This document shows positions 9,600-19,154 of a DNA stretch of 64,000 bases, piece after piece (positions within the stretch are counted from its first letter, which is position 1; every line of letters starts with the position of its first letter). Origin of the DNA: Flavobacterium urumqiense (GTDB taxonomy: Bacteria > Bacteroidota > Bacteroidia > Flavobacteriales > Flavobacteriaceae). The notes under the pieces are model-generated. The model was not told the DNA's origin. It searched no databases and worked only from the letters and a program-made list of their open reading frames with translations. The DNA is taken from the NCBI RefSeq assembly GCF_900108015.1, contig NZ_FNVP01000002.1, positions 310,001 to 374,000 on the forward strand, in the 5' to 3' direction. Made by a program: the position numbers and the translations under genes.

Positions 9600-10670
9600 A
9601 TGGATTTTAATTCATACAGCAAGACTATTCTGATTGCACCGTTAAATTGGGGTTTGGGACATGCCACAAGATGTATTCCAATTATAAAGGCTTTACAAGA
9701 AAATAACTATATTCCCATAATCGCTTCTGATGGTATTGCACTTGAAATTTTGCGAAAAGAATTCCCTTATTTACAATTCCTCGAACTCCCATCTTACCAA
9801 ATAGAATATTCCAAAAATGGAAAAAATTTTAAATGGAAATTATTAAAAAATTTTCCAAAAATGATGGAAGCGATTTGGAACGAGAAAAAATTGACCAAAG
9901 AATGGATTAGAAGATATGATATTGATGGCATTATATCTGATAATCGTTTAGGTGTTTTTAGCAAAAAAATACCTACTGTGTTTATAACACACCAATTGAA
10001 TGTGTTGACGGGGAATACCACTTGGGTAACCAGTAAACTACATCAATATATAATAAAAAGAAACACTGTGTGTTGGGTACCTGACTTTGACGGAACATCG
10101 AATTTGACCGGTAAATTGGGTCATCTGGAGAAAAATAAGTTAAATATTAAATATATTGGCCCTTTGAGCCGTTTGCACAAAAAAAAAACAGAGATAAAAT
10201 ATGATTTAATGATTATTCTGTCAGGACCTGAACCGCAAAGAGGATTATTGGAAGAAAAGTTAAAAGTAGAAATTTTGCGATATCAAGGTAAAGTGATTTT
10301 TATTAAAGGAATTGTAGAAAAAATTCAGAAGAACGAGAAAATAGGAAATGTTACCTATTTCAATTTTATGAATACGCGCCAACTCGAACAAGTTTTTAAT
10401 GAAAGTGAATTGGTATTGTGTAGATCAGGTTATACCACAATTATGGACTTGGTGAAACTCGGTAAAAAAGCGTTTTTTATTCCTACTCCAGGTCAATATG
10501 AACAACAGTATTTAGCCAAAAAATTAAAAGAAGAAGGATTAGTTCCTTATGCGGAACAAGAGGATTTTAAAATAGAACATTTGTTTGAAATAGAACAGTA
10601 CAAAGGGCTTCCGCAAATAGAAACAGTATTGAATTGGCAGTCATTATTTCAGGTTTTTGAAGCGATTTAA
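9600..10670 (+). CDS. MurG-like glycosyltransferase (GT28 C-terminal type)
   Basis: A 356-residue two-domain GT-B glycosyltransferase. The N-terminal nucleotide-fold opens with LNWGLGHATR (15-24), the glycine-rich acceptor loop. The C-terminal half has SGPEPQRG, then RSGYTTIMDL and PTPGQYEQQYLAKKL, the sugar-nucleotide donor site of the GT28/MurG group. MurG itself is normally part of the mur/dcw cluster, so this is more likely a lipid or surface-glycan glycosyltransferase. A TTG start at 9585 is also in frame, but the ATG at 9600 gives the normal N-terminus. It ends at a bidirectional terminator facing phoU. Confidence 0.82.
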   Translation: MDFNSYSKTILIAPLNWGLGHATRCIPIIKALQENNYIPIIASDGIALEILRKEFPYLQFLELPSYQIEYSKNGKNFKWKLLKNFPKMMEAIWNEKKLTKEWIRRYDIDGIISDNRLGVFSKKIPTVFITHQLNVLTGNTTWVTSKLHQYIIKRNTVCWVPDFDGTSNLTGKLGHLEKNKLNIKYIGPLSRLHKKKTEIKYDLMIILSGPEPQRGLLEEKLKVEILRYQGKVIFIKGIVEKIQKNEKIGNVTYFNFMNTRQLEQVFNESELVLCRSGYTTIMDLVKLGKKAFFIPTPGQYEQQYLAKKLKEEGLVPYAEQEDFKIEHLFEIEQYKGLPQIETVLNWQSLFQVFEAI

Positions 10671-10703
10671 TGTGCTTAAATCACTCCATTTGTTACCCTA
10701 AAC

Positions 10704-10753
10704 AAAAAACACACTAATACTACCTTCAACGTAAGTAATTAGTGTGTTTTTTT
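10704..10753. terminator. Bidirectional terminator between glycosyltransferase gene and phoU
   Basis: Arms AAAAAACACACTAAT and ATTAGTGTGTTTTTT around a 20 nt loop. The A-run and T-run let it work in both directions for the converging genes. Confidence 0.88.
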
Positions 10754-10792
10754 AAACTGCAGTTCTATTAAATAACGTTCATTGGTAAACAA

Positions 10793-11470
10793 CTAGCTAT
10801 CTAATTTCTTGTCACCAAACTTTTCGTGTTTGATTATTTTAGCATTGATCATAAAATAAACATATTCAGCAATATTAGTACAATGCTCAGAAATACGTTC
10901 TAAATGTTTTAAAACAATAATCAGATTTGTTCCTGAAACAACTGCCTTAGAATTAATCTTCATTTCATTGATAATATTGTGAATCGCATCCTCACAATCA
11001 TTTTTGATCGTATTGTTTAAAATAAAGATTTCCCCAATACAATTTTCACTGCGAGTCAAGAAACATTCATTGGTTTTTAAAGTAACAATCTCTACTTGTC
11101 TGGCAAGATCTGCAATGCTAAACTTGACAATTAGATCGTGCTTATCTTTTATATTTTTGGCTTTTTTGATAATACTAACTGCCAAATCTCCAATACGTTC
11201 TATTTCATTACTTATTTGCATTGCCGACATAATAAAGCGTAAATCAGACGCTACGGGCTGTTGCAAAGCGAAAATACTTTGACAAATTTCATCGATTTTT
11301 ACATCTAGTTTGTCAATTTTGTTTTCTGTTTTTTTTACTTCTTTTCCTTCTGAAACAGGTTCCGACAGTAACGCTTTAACGGCTTCGCCTACTTGATTTT
11401 CTGCCAAAACGCCAATCTTTTCAATTATATTTTTAAGTTTTTCTAATTCTATTTCAAAATGTGACGCCAT
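10793..11470 (-). CDS. phoU: Phosphate transport system accessory protein PhoU
   Basis: A 225-residue all-helical protein made of two three-helix PhoU repeats. Each carries the metal-binding signature: EIERIGDLA (first half) and HLERISEHCTNIAEYV (second half). PhoU couples the Pst transporter to the PhoR kinase and represses the Pho regulon when phosphate is plentiful. It is the last gene of the porin-pstS-pstS-pstC-pstA-pstB-phoU order, 85 bp after pstB. Confidence 0.96.
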   Translation of the reverse strand: MASHFEIELEKLKNIIEKIGVLAENQVGEAVKALLSEPVSEGKEVKKTENKIDKLDVKIDEICQSIFALQQPVASDLRFIMSAMQISNEIERIGDLAVSIIKKAKNIKDKHDLIVKFSIADLARQVEIVTLKTNECFLTRSENCIGEIFILNNTIKNDCEDAIHNIINEMKINSKAVVSGTNLIIVLKHLERISEHCTNIAEYVYFMINAKIIKHEKFGDKKLDS

Positions 11471-11555
11471 GTTTTTTTTTAATTTAAGTTTAAATTTTAA
11501 AGTTTAAGAGTTTAGACCCAGCGATTAAACAATTAAATATAATACAATTAAACAA

Positions 11556-12314
11556 TTATCCAAATCTACCAGTGATATAATCTTCAGTTTGCTTTCGTTC
11601 TGGTTTTGTAAATATAGCATTAGTTTTGCCCATTTCTATCAACTCACCCAGGTAAAAGAAACCGGTATAATCACTTGTTCTTGCCGCTTGTTGCATGTTG
11701 TGGGTTACAATAATTATGGTATACTGCTCCTTTAATTCATGGACTAATTCCTCAATTTTTGAAGTAGAAATCGGATCCAGTGCACTGGCTGGTTCGTCCA
11801 TCAAAATAATGTCCGGGCTTACTGCCAATGTTCTCGCAATGCACAAACGTTGTTGTTGTCCACCAGAAAGTCCCAAAGCTGAATCATCAAGTCTGTCTTT
11901 AATTTCTTCCCAAATAGCTGCTTTTCGTAATGAAGTTTCTACGATTTCGTCTAATTCAGTTTTATTTTTTATTCCGTTTATTTTTGGACCATAAGCAATG
12001 TTCTCATAAATAGATTTTGGAAATGGATTTGATTTTTGAAAAACCATTCCAATTTTTTTTCTAATATTAACAACATCGACATTTTTGTCATAGATATCAA
12101 CTCCTTCAACTAGCATTTCACCAGTAATTTTTACCTCAGGAATAAGGTCATTCATTCTATTGATACATCTAAGAAAAGTAGATTTCCCACAACCGGATGG
12201 TCCAATCAAAGCAGTTACTTTATTGGCAGGGATTTGCATCGAAATCTCCTTTAATGCCTTTTTTTCGCCATAGTATAATGATAAATCATTAACCTGTATT
12301 TTTATATCTTTCAT
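11556..12314 (-). CDS. pstB: Phosphate ABC transporter ATP-binding protein PstB
   Basis: A 252-residue ABC ATPase that powers phosphate import at the inner membrane. The Walker A motif is GPSGCGKST (38-46), the Q-loop is at Gln93, the signature is LSGGQQQR (149-156), and Walker B with D-loop is [11 protein letters not shown] (171-181). The switch histidine follows in [23 protein letters not shown] after the Q-loop is typical of PstB. It lies 48 bp after pstA. Confidence 0.97.
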   Translation of the reverse strand: MKDIKIQVNDLSLYYGEKKALKEISMQIPANKVTALIGPSGCGKSTFLRCINRMNDLIPEVKITGEMLVEGVDIYDKNVDVVNIRKKIGMVFQKSNPFPKSIYENIAYGPKINGIKNKTELDEIVETSLRKAAIWEEIKDRLDDSALGLSGGQQQRLCIARTLAVSPDIILMDEPASALDPISTSKIEELVHELKEQYTIIIVTHNMQQAARTSDYTGFFYLGELIEMGKTNAIFTKPERKQTEDYITGRFG

Positions 12315-12362
12315 GTGTGTTTATGTTATATCTAAAGTAAAATTTATTAGTCAGATTTCAAA

Positions 12363-13307
12363 TTATTTCGCTCTTCTTCTGATTCTGGATCTAATAATTA
12401 CTGCTACTAAGTTTAGTGATAAGGTAAGGATTAACAATACCAAAGTTGTAGCAAACTGAATTGGCATTGTTTTTTCGACATCAGAAGATTGAGTTGCCAT
12501 GATATAAATATGGTATCCCAAATTCATAAATTGATCGCTCAACGAAGCTGGTAAAGTGGCTAAATAATAAGCCGCTCCTGTAAATAAAATAGGAGCCACT
12601 TCACCGGCACCTCTACTCACAGCCAAAATTGTCCCGGTCATAATCCCGGAAATAGATCCCGGAAGCACTACATTTTTTATAGTTTGCCACTTTGTTGCAC
12701 CTAAAGCTAAACTTGCCTCACGCAACTCTCGAGGAATTGTTTTCAGTGCTTCTTCAACAGAAACAATAATTACAGGTAAAGTTAGTAATGCCATGGTAAG
12801 GCTTGCCCAAAGAATATTAGGCTGTCCCCAATGCAATTGACCTGCATTAAATGTTTTATCGATTCCACCACCTACAAACTGAATAAAAAATCCAAGTCCA
12901 AATAAACCAAAAATAATCGAAGGCACAACTGCTAATGTTCGAATTGAGAATCGAATTGCAGCTGCAATTTTTGAATTTTCTTTAGCGTATTCTGTTAAAT
13001 AAATAGCGGTAATAGTTCCAAAAGGAACTGCTGCGATTGACATCACAATAACCAATATAAAAGTACCAATTAAAGCAGGAAATATTCCTCCTTCGGTCAT
13101 TCCATTTGTTGGAAATGAACTGATAAATTCCCATGAAAATTTTTCGCGTCCTTCATAAATAATTATTCCTAAAATAATAAAAAGAACGGCTATAATCAAA
13201 AGTACCGCAACCTGAGTAATCCCAATAATAAATTTTCCTTTTACATCTACACCCTTTTTTTTGTTTGAAAAAAAATGGTTTTCTGTTTCCTTGATAGCTG
13301 TATTCAT
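12363..13307 (-). CDS. pstA: Phosphate ABC transporter permease PstA
   Basis: A 314-residue inner-membrane permease with six hydrophobic segments. The cytoplasmic EAA loop that docks on PstB reads ELREASLALGATKWQTIKNV. Together with PstC it forms the phosphate channel. The start is 2 bp after the pstC stop, so the two are translated as a unit. Length is slightly above the usual 280-300 residues, because of a 30-residue N-terminal extension. Confidence 0.96.
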   Translation of the reverse strand: MNTAIKETENHFFSNKKKGVDVKGKFIIGITQVAVLLIIAVLFIILGIIIYEGREKFSWEFISSFPTNGMTEGGIFPALIGTFILVIVMSIAAVPFGTITAIYLTEYAKENSKIAAAIRFSIRTLAVVPSIIFGLFGLGFFIQFVGGGIDKTFNAGQLHWGQPNILWASLTMALLTLPVIIVSVEEALKTIPRELREASLALGATKWQTIKNVVLPGSISGIMTGTILAVSRGAGEVAPILFTGAAYYLATLPASLSDQFMNLGYHIYIMATQSSDVEKTMPIQFATTLVLLILTLSLNLVAVIIRSRIRRRAK

Positions 13308-13309
13308 GA

Positions 13310-14572
13310 TTATTTACCTTGAAATTTTTTGATTAATTTACCTTTTACATAAAACTCTGCAACGGCATTTAACACGAATGAAAAAATGAAAAGTAATGAT
13401 CCAATGAAAAATAAGACACTGTAATGGGTTTCGCCAAAAACTGTCTCCGCCATTTCAGACCCAATTGTTGCTGCAAACGTACGTACACTCTCAAACGGAT
13501 TTGCTGACAATAGTGCTGCATTTCCGGTTGCCATCAGTGCAATCATAGTTTCTCCAAAAACTCGACCAACTCCTAAAAGTAAAGCGGCAAAAATTCCTGG
13601 TGTAGCGGCAGGTAAAATCACAAAAAAAGCAGTCTGCCACTTACTTGCGCCTAATGCTAAACTTGCTTCAGTAAATGTTTTTGGTATTGCTGAAAGTGCA
13701 TCTTCTGAGATGGTATAAATAATTGGAATTGCTGCTAATGCCATAGCAACTCCACCAATAAAAGCATTTAATCTTGATTCATATCCAAAAACATCTTGAA
13801 AGAATGTAGCTAAAACCATCAATGCAAAAAACCCAATAACAACTGATGGAAACGCAGCCAGCATCTCAATGATAGGCTTAATAATTTCTTTGGCTTTTTT
13901 TGATGCAAAACAAGAAGTGTAAATTGCAGCTAATATTGCAATAGGTCCCGCAATCAACATAGCGATTATTGTCACTTTTAAAGTTCCTATTAATAAAGCT
14001 ATTAAACCAAATCTTGGATGTTCAGAAACAGGTACCCATTCTGTCGTAAAAAAAGTACTCCATGTTTTGTCAGCACCATCATTATTACTCCCGACAACTT
14101 CTTTCATTTCGTCTGAAGAGGCTGGAATAATTAGCTGGGCTTTCACATCGCCATATGTTTCTGGTTTTAAATCCTCATTGGTGACAGGCTCTGAACCATA
14201 AGTCTCCGGCTTTAGCTCTTCATTGGTTACGGCTTTTGAACCATACGTTTCAGGCTTCAAGTCTTCATTAGCAACTGGCTCTGAACCGTATGTTTCCGGT
14301 TTTAAAACTTCAGTTGGTTCTGAACCATAAGATTCTGGTTTAGAACCTGAATTCGAAGTAGCCTCAATTTCAGTTTTTACTTTCTCGGATGAGCCAAAAT
14401 TAAAAATAGGCAGCGACTCTTTAAAAACAAAAACAAAAATAAGAACAATTATGGCTATCGATAAAAAAGCAACCGATGAAATAATTTTTTCAGCTAGGAA
14501 TTCAGAAAGTCTAAATTGTTTCTTTAGACTCTCTTTAGTGAAATTCTGCTTGATTGGAAATTCGGAATCCAT
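13310..14572 (-). CDS. pstC: Phosphate ABC transporter permease PstC with a repeat-containing loop
   Basis: A 420-residue permease, about 100 residues longer than a typical PstC. The extra length lies between the first membrane segment (about 33-52) and the second (about 185-205). Part of it is a 15-residue tandem repeat starting KPETYGSEPV, with three full copies at 91-135 and partial copies on both sides (78-90, 136-142). The permease core is normal, with the EAA loop TFTEASLALGASKWQTA. Topology puts the repeat in the periplasm. The repeats are strongly charged and Glu-rich and look disordered. Confidence 0.95.
   Translation of the reverse strand: MDSEFPIKQNFTKESLKKQFRLSEFLAEKIISSVAFLSIAIIVLIFVFVFKESLPIFNFGSSEKVKTEIEATSNSGSKPESYGSEPTEVLKPETYGSEPVANEDLKPETYGSKAVTNEELKPETYGSEPVTNEDLKPETYGDVKAQLIIPASSDEMKEVVGSNNDGADKTWSTFFTTEWVPVSEHPRFGLIALLIGTLKVTIIAMLIAGPIAILAAIYTSCFASKKAKEIIKPIIEMLAAFPSVVIGFFALMVLATFFQDVFGYESRLNAFIGGVAMALAAIPIIYTISEDALSAIPKTFTEASLALGASKWQTAFFVILPAATPGIFAALLLGVGRVFGETMIALMATGNAALLSANPFESVRTFAATIGSEMAETVFGETHYSVLFFIGSLLFIFSFVLNAVAEFYVKGKLIKKFQGK
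14147..14341 (-). repeat. 45-bp in-frame tandem repeat within pstC
   Basis: Three full 45-bp units and two partial ones. The repeat is clear at protein level (KPETYGSEPVTNEDL and variants), while the DNA copies differ at many third positions, so the array is not a very recent expansion. Confidence 0.88.
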
Positions 14573-14653
14573 TTATTTTATTTAAGAATTCATATGTTTA
14601 TTTAATATAAAAAACGCTCCCCCAACAAAAAGGTAGATGAGACCAAACGCGTA

Positions 14654-15496
14654 TTATTTTAAAGGATAATATCCTACTTCTTCAACCATTTTTTGTCCGT
14701 CGGCACTCAATATCCAGTCTATAAAAGCTTTGGCTTCTCCTGTTGGTTGCGATTTCAAATACATGTATAAATATCTTGAAATTGGGTAAGTTTTGTCTTT
14801 AATAGTTGCCGCCGTTGGCAAAATCCCTTCGCTTTTAGCATCTATTTTAATTTTGCAATCTTTTACCCCTTCTGCATAAGCTGCGCCACCATATCCAATA
14901 CTATATTTGTCTTTTTTAACTGCATTTACAATAGCAGCTGTACCGGGCAAAGTTTGACATGTTTTTGAAAAATCTGTTTTTACAACATGCTCTTTGAAAA
15001 ACTCAAAAGTACCTGAACTGCTTTCTCTACCATACAATTGTATTTTATGATTGTCGCCGCCTACTTCTTTCCAATTCGTAATTTTACCAGAAAAAATTCC
15101 GCTTAATTGATCTAATGTAAGTTCCGCAACCGGATTTTCTTTATTTAGAAAAACAGACAAACCATCTTTCGCACAAGCAATTTCTATCCCGCTTGTTTTA
15201 TATTTTTCTTTTATTTGATCTATTTCAGATGGTTTCATAGGACGACTTGCATTTGCAATATCTGTTGAACCATTGATAAGTGCTGCAATACCCACACCAG
15301 AACCTCCTCCAGTCACCTGGATTGTAGTTTTAGGATTTTTTTTCATAAATGCCTCAGCCCATTTTTGAGATAAGATCACCATGGTATCTGAACCTTTTAC
15401 AGTTACATTTTTCGATTCACTAGATGTACATCCTATTACCATCACGGCCAATAAAATTGTTACAATTTTTAATTTACTTGTTTTCATAATTTTCAA
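14654..15496 (-). CDS. pstS: Phosphate-binding lipoprotein PstS (copy 1)
   Basis: A 280-residue phosphate-binding protein that captures phosphate in the periplasm for PstCAB. A lipobox (VMVIGC, Cys23) predicts a lipid anchor. TVKGSDTMVILSQKW, TGGGSGVGIAALINGSTDIANASRP and YGRESSSGTFEFFKEHV supply the phosphate-binding loops. It is closely similar to the adjacent upstream copy, so the pair arose by tandem duplication. It is separated from that copy by 89 bp containing a stable hairpin, and from pstC by 81 bp. Confidence 0.95.
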   Translation of the reverse strand: MKIMKTSKLKIVTILLAVMVIGCTSSESKNVTVKGSDTMVILSQKWAEAFMKKNPKTTIQVTGGGSGVGIAALINGSTDIANASRPMKPSEIDQIKEKYKTSGIEIACAKDGLSVFLNKENPVAELTLDQLSGIFSGKITNWKEVGGDNHKIQLYGRESSSGTFEFFKEHVVKTDFSKTCQTLPGTAAIVNAVKKDKYSIGYGGAAYAEGVKDCKIKIDAKSEGILPTAATIKDKTYPISRYLYMYLKSQPTGEAKAFIDWILSADGQKMVEEVGYYPLK

Positions 15497-15540
15497 TTAT
15501 TAGGGTAACATTAAATCTACTTTTCTTTTAAAATACAGAA

Positions 15541-15573
15541 ATATCCTTCACTGAAAAAAGCAGTAAAGGATAT
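15541..15573 (-). terminator. Intercistronic hairpin between the two pstS genes
   Basis: A 13 bp stem with a single mismatch (ATATCCTTCACTG against CAGTAAAGGATAT) and a 7 nt A-rich loop. No long T-run follows on the minus strand. It is therefore more likely an attenuator or an mRNA-stabilising stem than a full terminator. Confidence 0.55.
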
Positions 15574-15585
15574 TAAAAGCTTAAC

Positions 15586-16419
15586 TTATTTTACAGGAAA
15601 ATAACCTACTGATGTAATGATTTTTTGTCCTTCAGGGCTTAAGATCCAGTCTATGAAAACTTTTGTTTCACCTGTTGGTCTTGATTTCAAGTACATGTAT
15701 AAGTATCTTGTAATTGGGTATGTCTTGTTCTTGATCGTTTCTGCAGTTGGTGCAATACCCGGACTTTTATCGTCTTTTTTTACTTTACAGTCTTTTACCC
15801 CCTCTGCGTACGCAGCACCACCGTAACCAATTCCTAATTTATCTTTCTTTACTGCATTTACAATAGCTGCCGTTCCTGGTAATGTTTGACAACTTGGAGA
15901 GTAATCTGTTTTCACTACATTATCTTTAAAAAAAGCAAATGTACCTGAACTACTTTCTCTTCCGTACAATCTAATGTTTGCATCTACTCCACCTACTTCT
16001 TTCCAGTTTGTAATTTTTCCGGCAAAAATTAATCCAATTTGTTTAATTGTTAATTCGGAAACTCCATTTGCTTTGTTTAAATATACAGACAACCCGTCTT
16101 TTGCACAAGGAATTTCTACTCCTAAAGTACTATATCGCGCTTTTAATTTTTCTACCTCAGTAGCTTTGATAGGGCGACTTGAATTTGCAATATCTGTTGA
16201 TCCGTTTATCAAAGCCGCAAGTCCTACACCAGATCCACCGCCTGTAACCTGAATGGTAGTTCCTGGGTGTTTTTGCATATAGACTTCAGCCCATTTTTGT
16301 GACAAAATAACCATGGTATCAGACCCTTTAACTGTTATTTTATTCAGTGCGGTAAAAGAAAATCCTACTGCCATAACAACTAATAGAATAGCCGCTAATT
16401 TAATTTTTGTTGTTTTCAT
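15586..16419 (-). CDS. pstS: Phosphate-binding protein PstS (copy 2, non-lipidated)
   Basis: A 277-residue paralogue of the neighbouring lipoprotein. It has the same phosphate-loop motifs: TVKGSDTMVILSQKW, TGGGSGVGLAALINGSTDIANSSRP and YGRESSSGTFAFFKDNV. The signal sequence (about 1-25) has no lipobox cysteine, so this copy should be a free periplasmic protein, whereas copy 1 is anchored. It lies directly after the porin gene (41 bp), and the two are probably co-expressed at the head of the operon. Confidence 0.93.
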   Translation of the reverse strand: MKTTKIKLAAILLVVMAVGFSFTALNKITVKGSDTMVILSQKWAEVYMQKHPGTTIQVTGGGSGVGLAALINGSTDIANSSRPIKATEVEKLKARYSTLGVEIPCAKDGLSVYLNKANGVSELTIKQIGLIFAGKITNWKEVGGVDANIRLYGRESSSGTFAFFKDNVVKTDYSPSCQTLPGTAAIVNAVKKDKLGIGYGGAAYAEGVKDCKVKKDDKSPGIAPTAETIKNKTYPITRYLYMYLKSRPTGETKVFIDWILSPEGQKIITSVGYFPVK

Positions 16420-16460
16420 TTTATTTTTTTTATTGTATTAAAGTCTAATTTATTATATAA

Positions 16461-17816
16461 TTAAAATCCCGCTTGAATTCTAATTGTAAAGGTATTATCT
16501 AATTTATCTTTTATATAATCGCCACCCACTGTGGTACTTTTTTCATTGATTGGTAAACTATAACCCGCAACAATTTTTACATTATCATCGTAAAAGTACT
16601 GCCAAGAAAATGACCAGTTATCGTATTTCAGATCTTCTTTAATAGTCACTGCATCTCCAGCTAAATGTCTGTTTGGATCCCAACTATCATATCGAACTGC
16701 AATTTGATTGCTTTTTCCAATATTTTTCACCAAAGTTGCATAGTATCCTGTGAAATCTCTAATACCATTGAAATTAAAACTAGGGTTGCTATTTGCTACA
16801 GGCAACGCTGTACTTGATTTTTCGCCAGATATCTTTCCAGAAATATACTCTCCCTTTAGAGACATTCCGCCAAGAAAATCATAGTAAACTCTCATCTCAC
16901 CACCAAACCATTTTTTTTGGAAACTATCCCCAACTTTAGCTGTGAAATTTTTATTATTTGTATCGCTAAAAGTTCCAGCTTGTAAAACAGCCGTATTACC
17001 TAAGTAAGTATGAGCTCCAATGTCAATTCCCAAACCTTGAGAAGGAAACTGGAAAGAATAAACGCCTCTCATCATGACGTCTTTCTTATTATCGACATCT
17101 CTAAGATTATTTGTCAAAGAACCTTCTCCATAATTTCCATTAAAAACAGCTAACTGAAATTTAAATGGTATCTCATATTTTGTGTCTAAATCCATTTCAA
17201 TTTTTGCTCCTAAGTCCCTTTCTTGCGGATACAAAATTCCAGACATTCTGCTTCTCTCTAACAATTCTCTTGAGCGTGAAGAAAATTCCACTTCATAACT
17301 TGTTCTATTGAACTGTCCTAAAAACAATTTAAATGTTTGCAACCACTTATCATTTAACTGAACATAAGCATCTCTTAAAGTTACTTTATCAAAAGCATAA
17401 TCCGGCTGAATTACAAAAACCGCACCAGTTAATGGCTCATAAGTCAATTTTACGCGTGCCCTTCTGATAAAAAAAGTGTTTTTTATAGGCACAGCAGTAG
17501 TGGAAGGCCCTGGCCCAATATTGTCTTGATAATTATACATTTCGTATTGCGCCTGTAAGTACCCTGAAAATTTAATTTTGGTTAATTTCCCCAAATCACT
17601 ATCCATAGTTGCAAGCCTTTCATCCAAACCTGAAAATTTCATAGAATGCTCGTCTAGTGCTTCTTTCAACGATTCTATTGTCACCGTCTTAACGGTATCA
17701 ACACTCATTGTTTCTAAAGAATCGACCGATATTGTTTTAATAGTATCATTCTTTATATCTTGTGCATTAGCTAACGCTGAAGTCATAACTAAAACTGCAA
17801 ATAAAATTTTTTTCAT
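16461..17816 (-). CDS. OprO/OprP-type phosphate-starvation porin
   Basis: A 451-residue outer-membrane protein with a signal peptide (about 1-19). A periplasmic coiled-coil-like segment (about 30-75, including LKEALDEHSMKFSGLDERL) precedes a 16-18-strand barrel ending in IRIQAGF, with a terminal Phe. The strand motif FFIRRARVKLTYEPLTGAVF is that of phosphate-selective porin O/P. It should let phosphate or polyphosphate cross the outer membrane. It opens the pst operon and has a Pho-box-like direct repeat 42-59 bp upstream of its start. Confidence 0.9.
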   Translation of the reverse strand: MKKILFAVLVMTSALANAQDIKNDTIKTISVDSLETMSVDTVKTVTIESLKEALDEHSMKFSGLDERLATMDSDLGKLTKIKFSGYLQAQYEMYNYQDNIGPGPSTTAVPIKNTFFIRRARVKLTYEPLTGAVFVIQPDYAFDKVTLRDAYVQLNDKWLQTFKLFLGQFNRTSYEVEFSSRSRELLERSRMSGILYPQERDLGAKIEMDLDTKYEIPFKFQLAVFNGNYGEGSLTNNLRDVDNKKDVMMRGVYSFQFPSQGLGIDIGAHTYLGNTAVLQAGTFSDTNNKNFTAKVGDSFQKKWFGGEMRVYYDFLGGMSLKGEYISGKISGEKSSTALPVANSNPSFNFNGIRDFTGYYATLVKNIGKSNQIAVRYDSWDPNRHLAGDAVTIKEDLKYDNWSFSWQYFYDDNVKIVAGYSLPINEKSTTVGGDYIKDKLDNTFTIRIQAGF

Positions 17817-17841
17817 CGTTGTTGTATGATTTAATTTTTTG

Positions 17842-17875
17842 CAAAGGTCATCTTAGTATGTTAAGCCAATGTTAA
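17842..17875 (-). promoter_or_regulatory. Candidate Pho box and -7 element upstream of the porin-pst operon
   Basis: On the minus strand two identical 7-mers TTAACAT sit 11 bp apart (17875-17869 and 17864-17858, 4 bp spacer), the geometry of PhoB half-sites. GACCTTTG (17849-17842), one base off TAnnTTTG, follows 8 bp later. The operator thus lies where a -33 box would be, as in PhoB-activated promoters. Assignment is inference. Confidence 0.5.
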
Positions 17876-17962
17876 CAAATTATTATGTTGGTGATAAATT
17901 ATCGTTTCGTAAAAGTTCCCAATCCTTCTTTTAGGATTCATTCGCATTAATTTCTAAATCTA

Positions 17963-19087
17963 TTATTTTTTTAATCTATTAATTTTAAGACTTTTACTAT
18001 ATATTTCTTTCGGATTTAATTCTGGTTTTTTTAATCCTGCCTTTTCAATTGTAAAGGAAAATTCAGATCCAATTCCAAATTCACTTTCCACATATATTTT
18101 CTCTTTATGCGCTTCTATAATATGTTTTACAATTGCTAATCCTAAACCTGACCCTCCTTCTGTACGGGAACCACTTTTGTCTACTCTATAAAAACGTTCA
18201 AAAAGCCTTGTTATATTATTTTTCTCAATCCCTTCTCCATTATCAGTTATTCGAACCAAGACCTTTTTCTTAGTCAGATTAACAACGGCGACCTCTGTAA
18301 AACCCCCTTCTCTACCATATTTTATGGAGTTTACAATTAGATTCTCAACAACTTGCTGAATCTTGTCTTTGTCTCCATGAACAAGAATGGGTTGTATGTG
18401 ATAATTTTCGAAAGCCAATGCGATTTTCTTCTTATCAGCTTTCATTTCCAATAGATCAAAAACGTTTTGTATTAATTCTACAATATCAAATTCAGAAAAC
18501 TCCAGATTCAAATCACCAGATTCTAATTTTGTAATCATATCTAAATCTTCCACAATATAGATTAATCGCTCTACTCCCTTTTCGGCACGTTTTAAATATT
18601 TTTTTCTAATATTTTTATCATCCATTGCTCCGTCCAGCAAAGTAGAAATGTAACCTTGAACTGTAAACAATGGTGTTTTAAGTTCATGTGAAACATTTCC
18701 AAGAAATTCTCTTCGGTATTCTTCCCGCATCTGCAGCATTTCAATTTCTAGCTTTTTATCGGTGGCAAACTTCTTGACTTCTCGCGTCAAGGTTTCCATA
18801 TCAGTGGTAATGGGCTGATTTATAAAAGTACTAGATTCCAAAAGCGACACATCATCGTATATTTTTTTTACACGTCTGTAAATAAACCGTTCGACTCGAT
18901 ATTGTAAAACTATAAAAGAAAACAGATAAATAATTAAGAGACAAACGATTCCAAAAAGCAGCAAATTAGTTACTTTGGAACCAAAGAATAACACTACCAT
19001 TAACACAACAAATCCAGCAGCAAAAAGGCTAATGAACAAAGCAGATTTTATGGCGAACTTATAGGTTTTCTTAAAATTTATTTTCAT
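17963..19087 (-). CDS. phoR: Phosphate-regulon-type sensor histidine kinase
   Basis: A 374-residue membrane kinase. Two membrane segments (about 12-35 and 41-63) leave almost no periplasmic sensor loop, as in PhoR, which senses through Pst/PhoU. The HisKA motif FLGNVSHELKTPL puts the phosphorylated histidine at 134. The ATPase domain has the N box (VENLIVNSIKYG), DNGEGIEKNN, and GGSGLGLAIVKHI. It lies 67 bp after the response regulator gene and next to the pst operon, so the partner system is clear. No PAS domain is evident, unlike E. coli PhoR. Confidence 0.9.
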   Translation of the reverse strand: MKINFKKTYKFAIKSALFISLFAAGFVVLMVVLFFGSKVTNLLLFGIVCLLIIYLFSFIVLQYRVERFIYRRVKKIYDDVSLLESSTFINQPITTDMETLTREVKKFATDKKLEIEMLQMREEYRREFLGNVSHELKTPLFTVQGYISTLLDGAMDDKNIRKKYLKRAEKGVERLIYIVEDLDMITKLESGDLNLEFSEFDIVELIQNVFDLLEMKADKKKIALAFENYHIQPILVHGDKDKIQQVVENLIVNSIKYGREGGFTEVAVVNLTKKKVLVRITDNGEGIEKNNITRLFERFYRVDKSGSRTEGGSGLGLAIVKHIIEAHKEKIYVESEFGIGSEFSFTIEKAGLKKPELNPKEIYSKSLKINRLKK

Positions 19088-19154
19088 TTATTTTACACCT
19101 CGCTTTTAAAGCGATTTGGCTTTTGTAATTTGTATTCTTATAAAAAAAAGGTGT

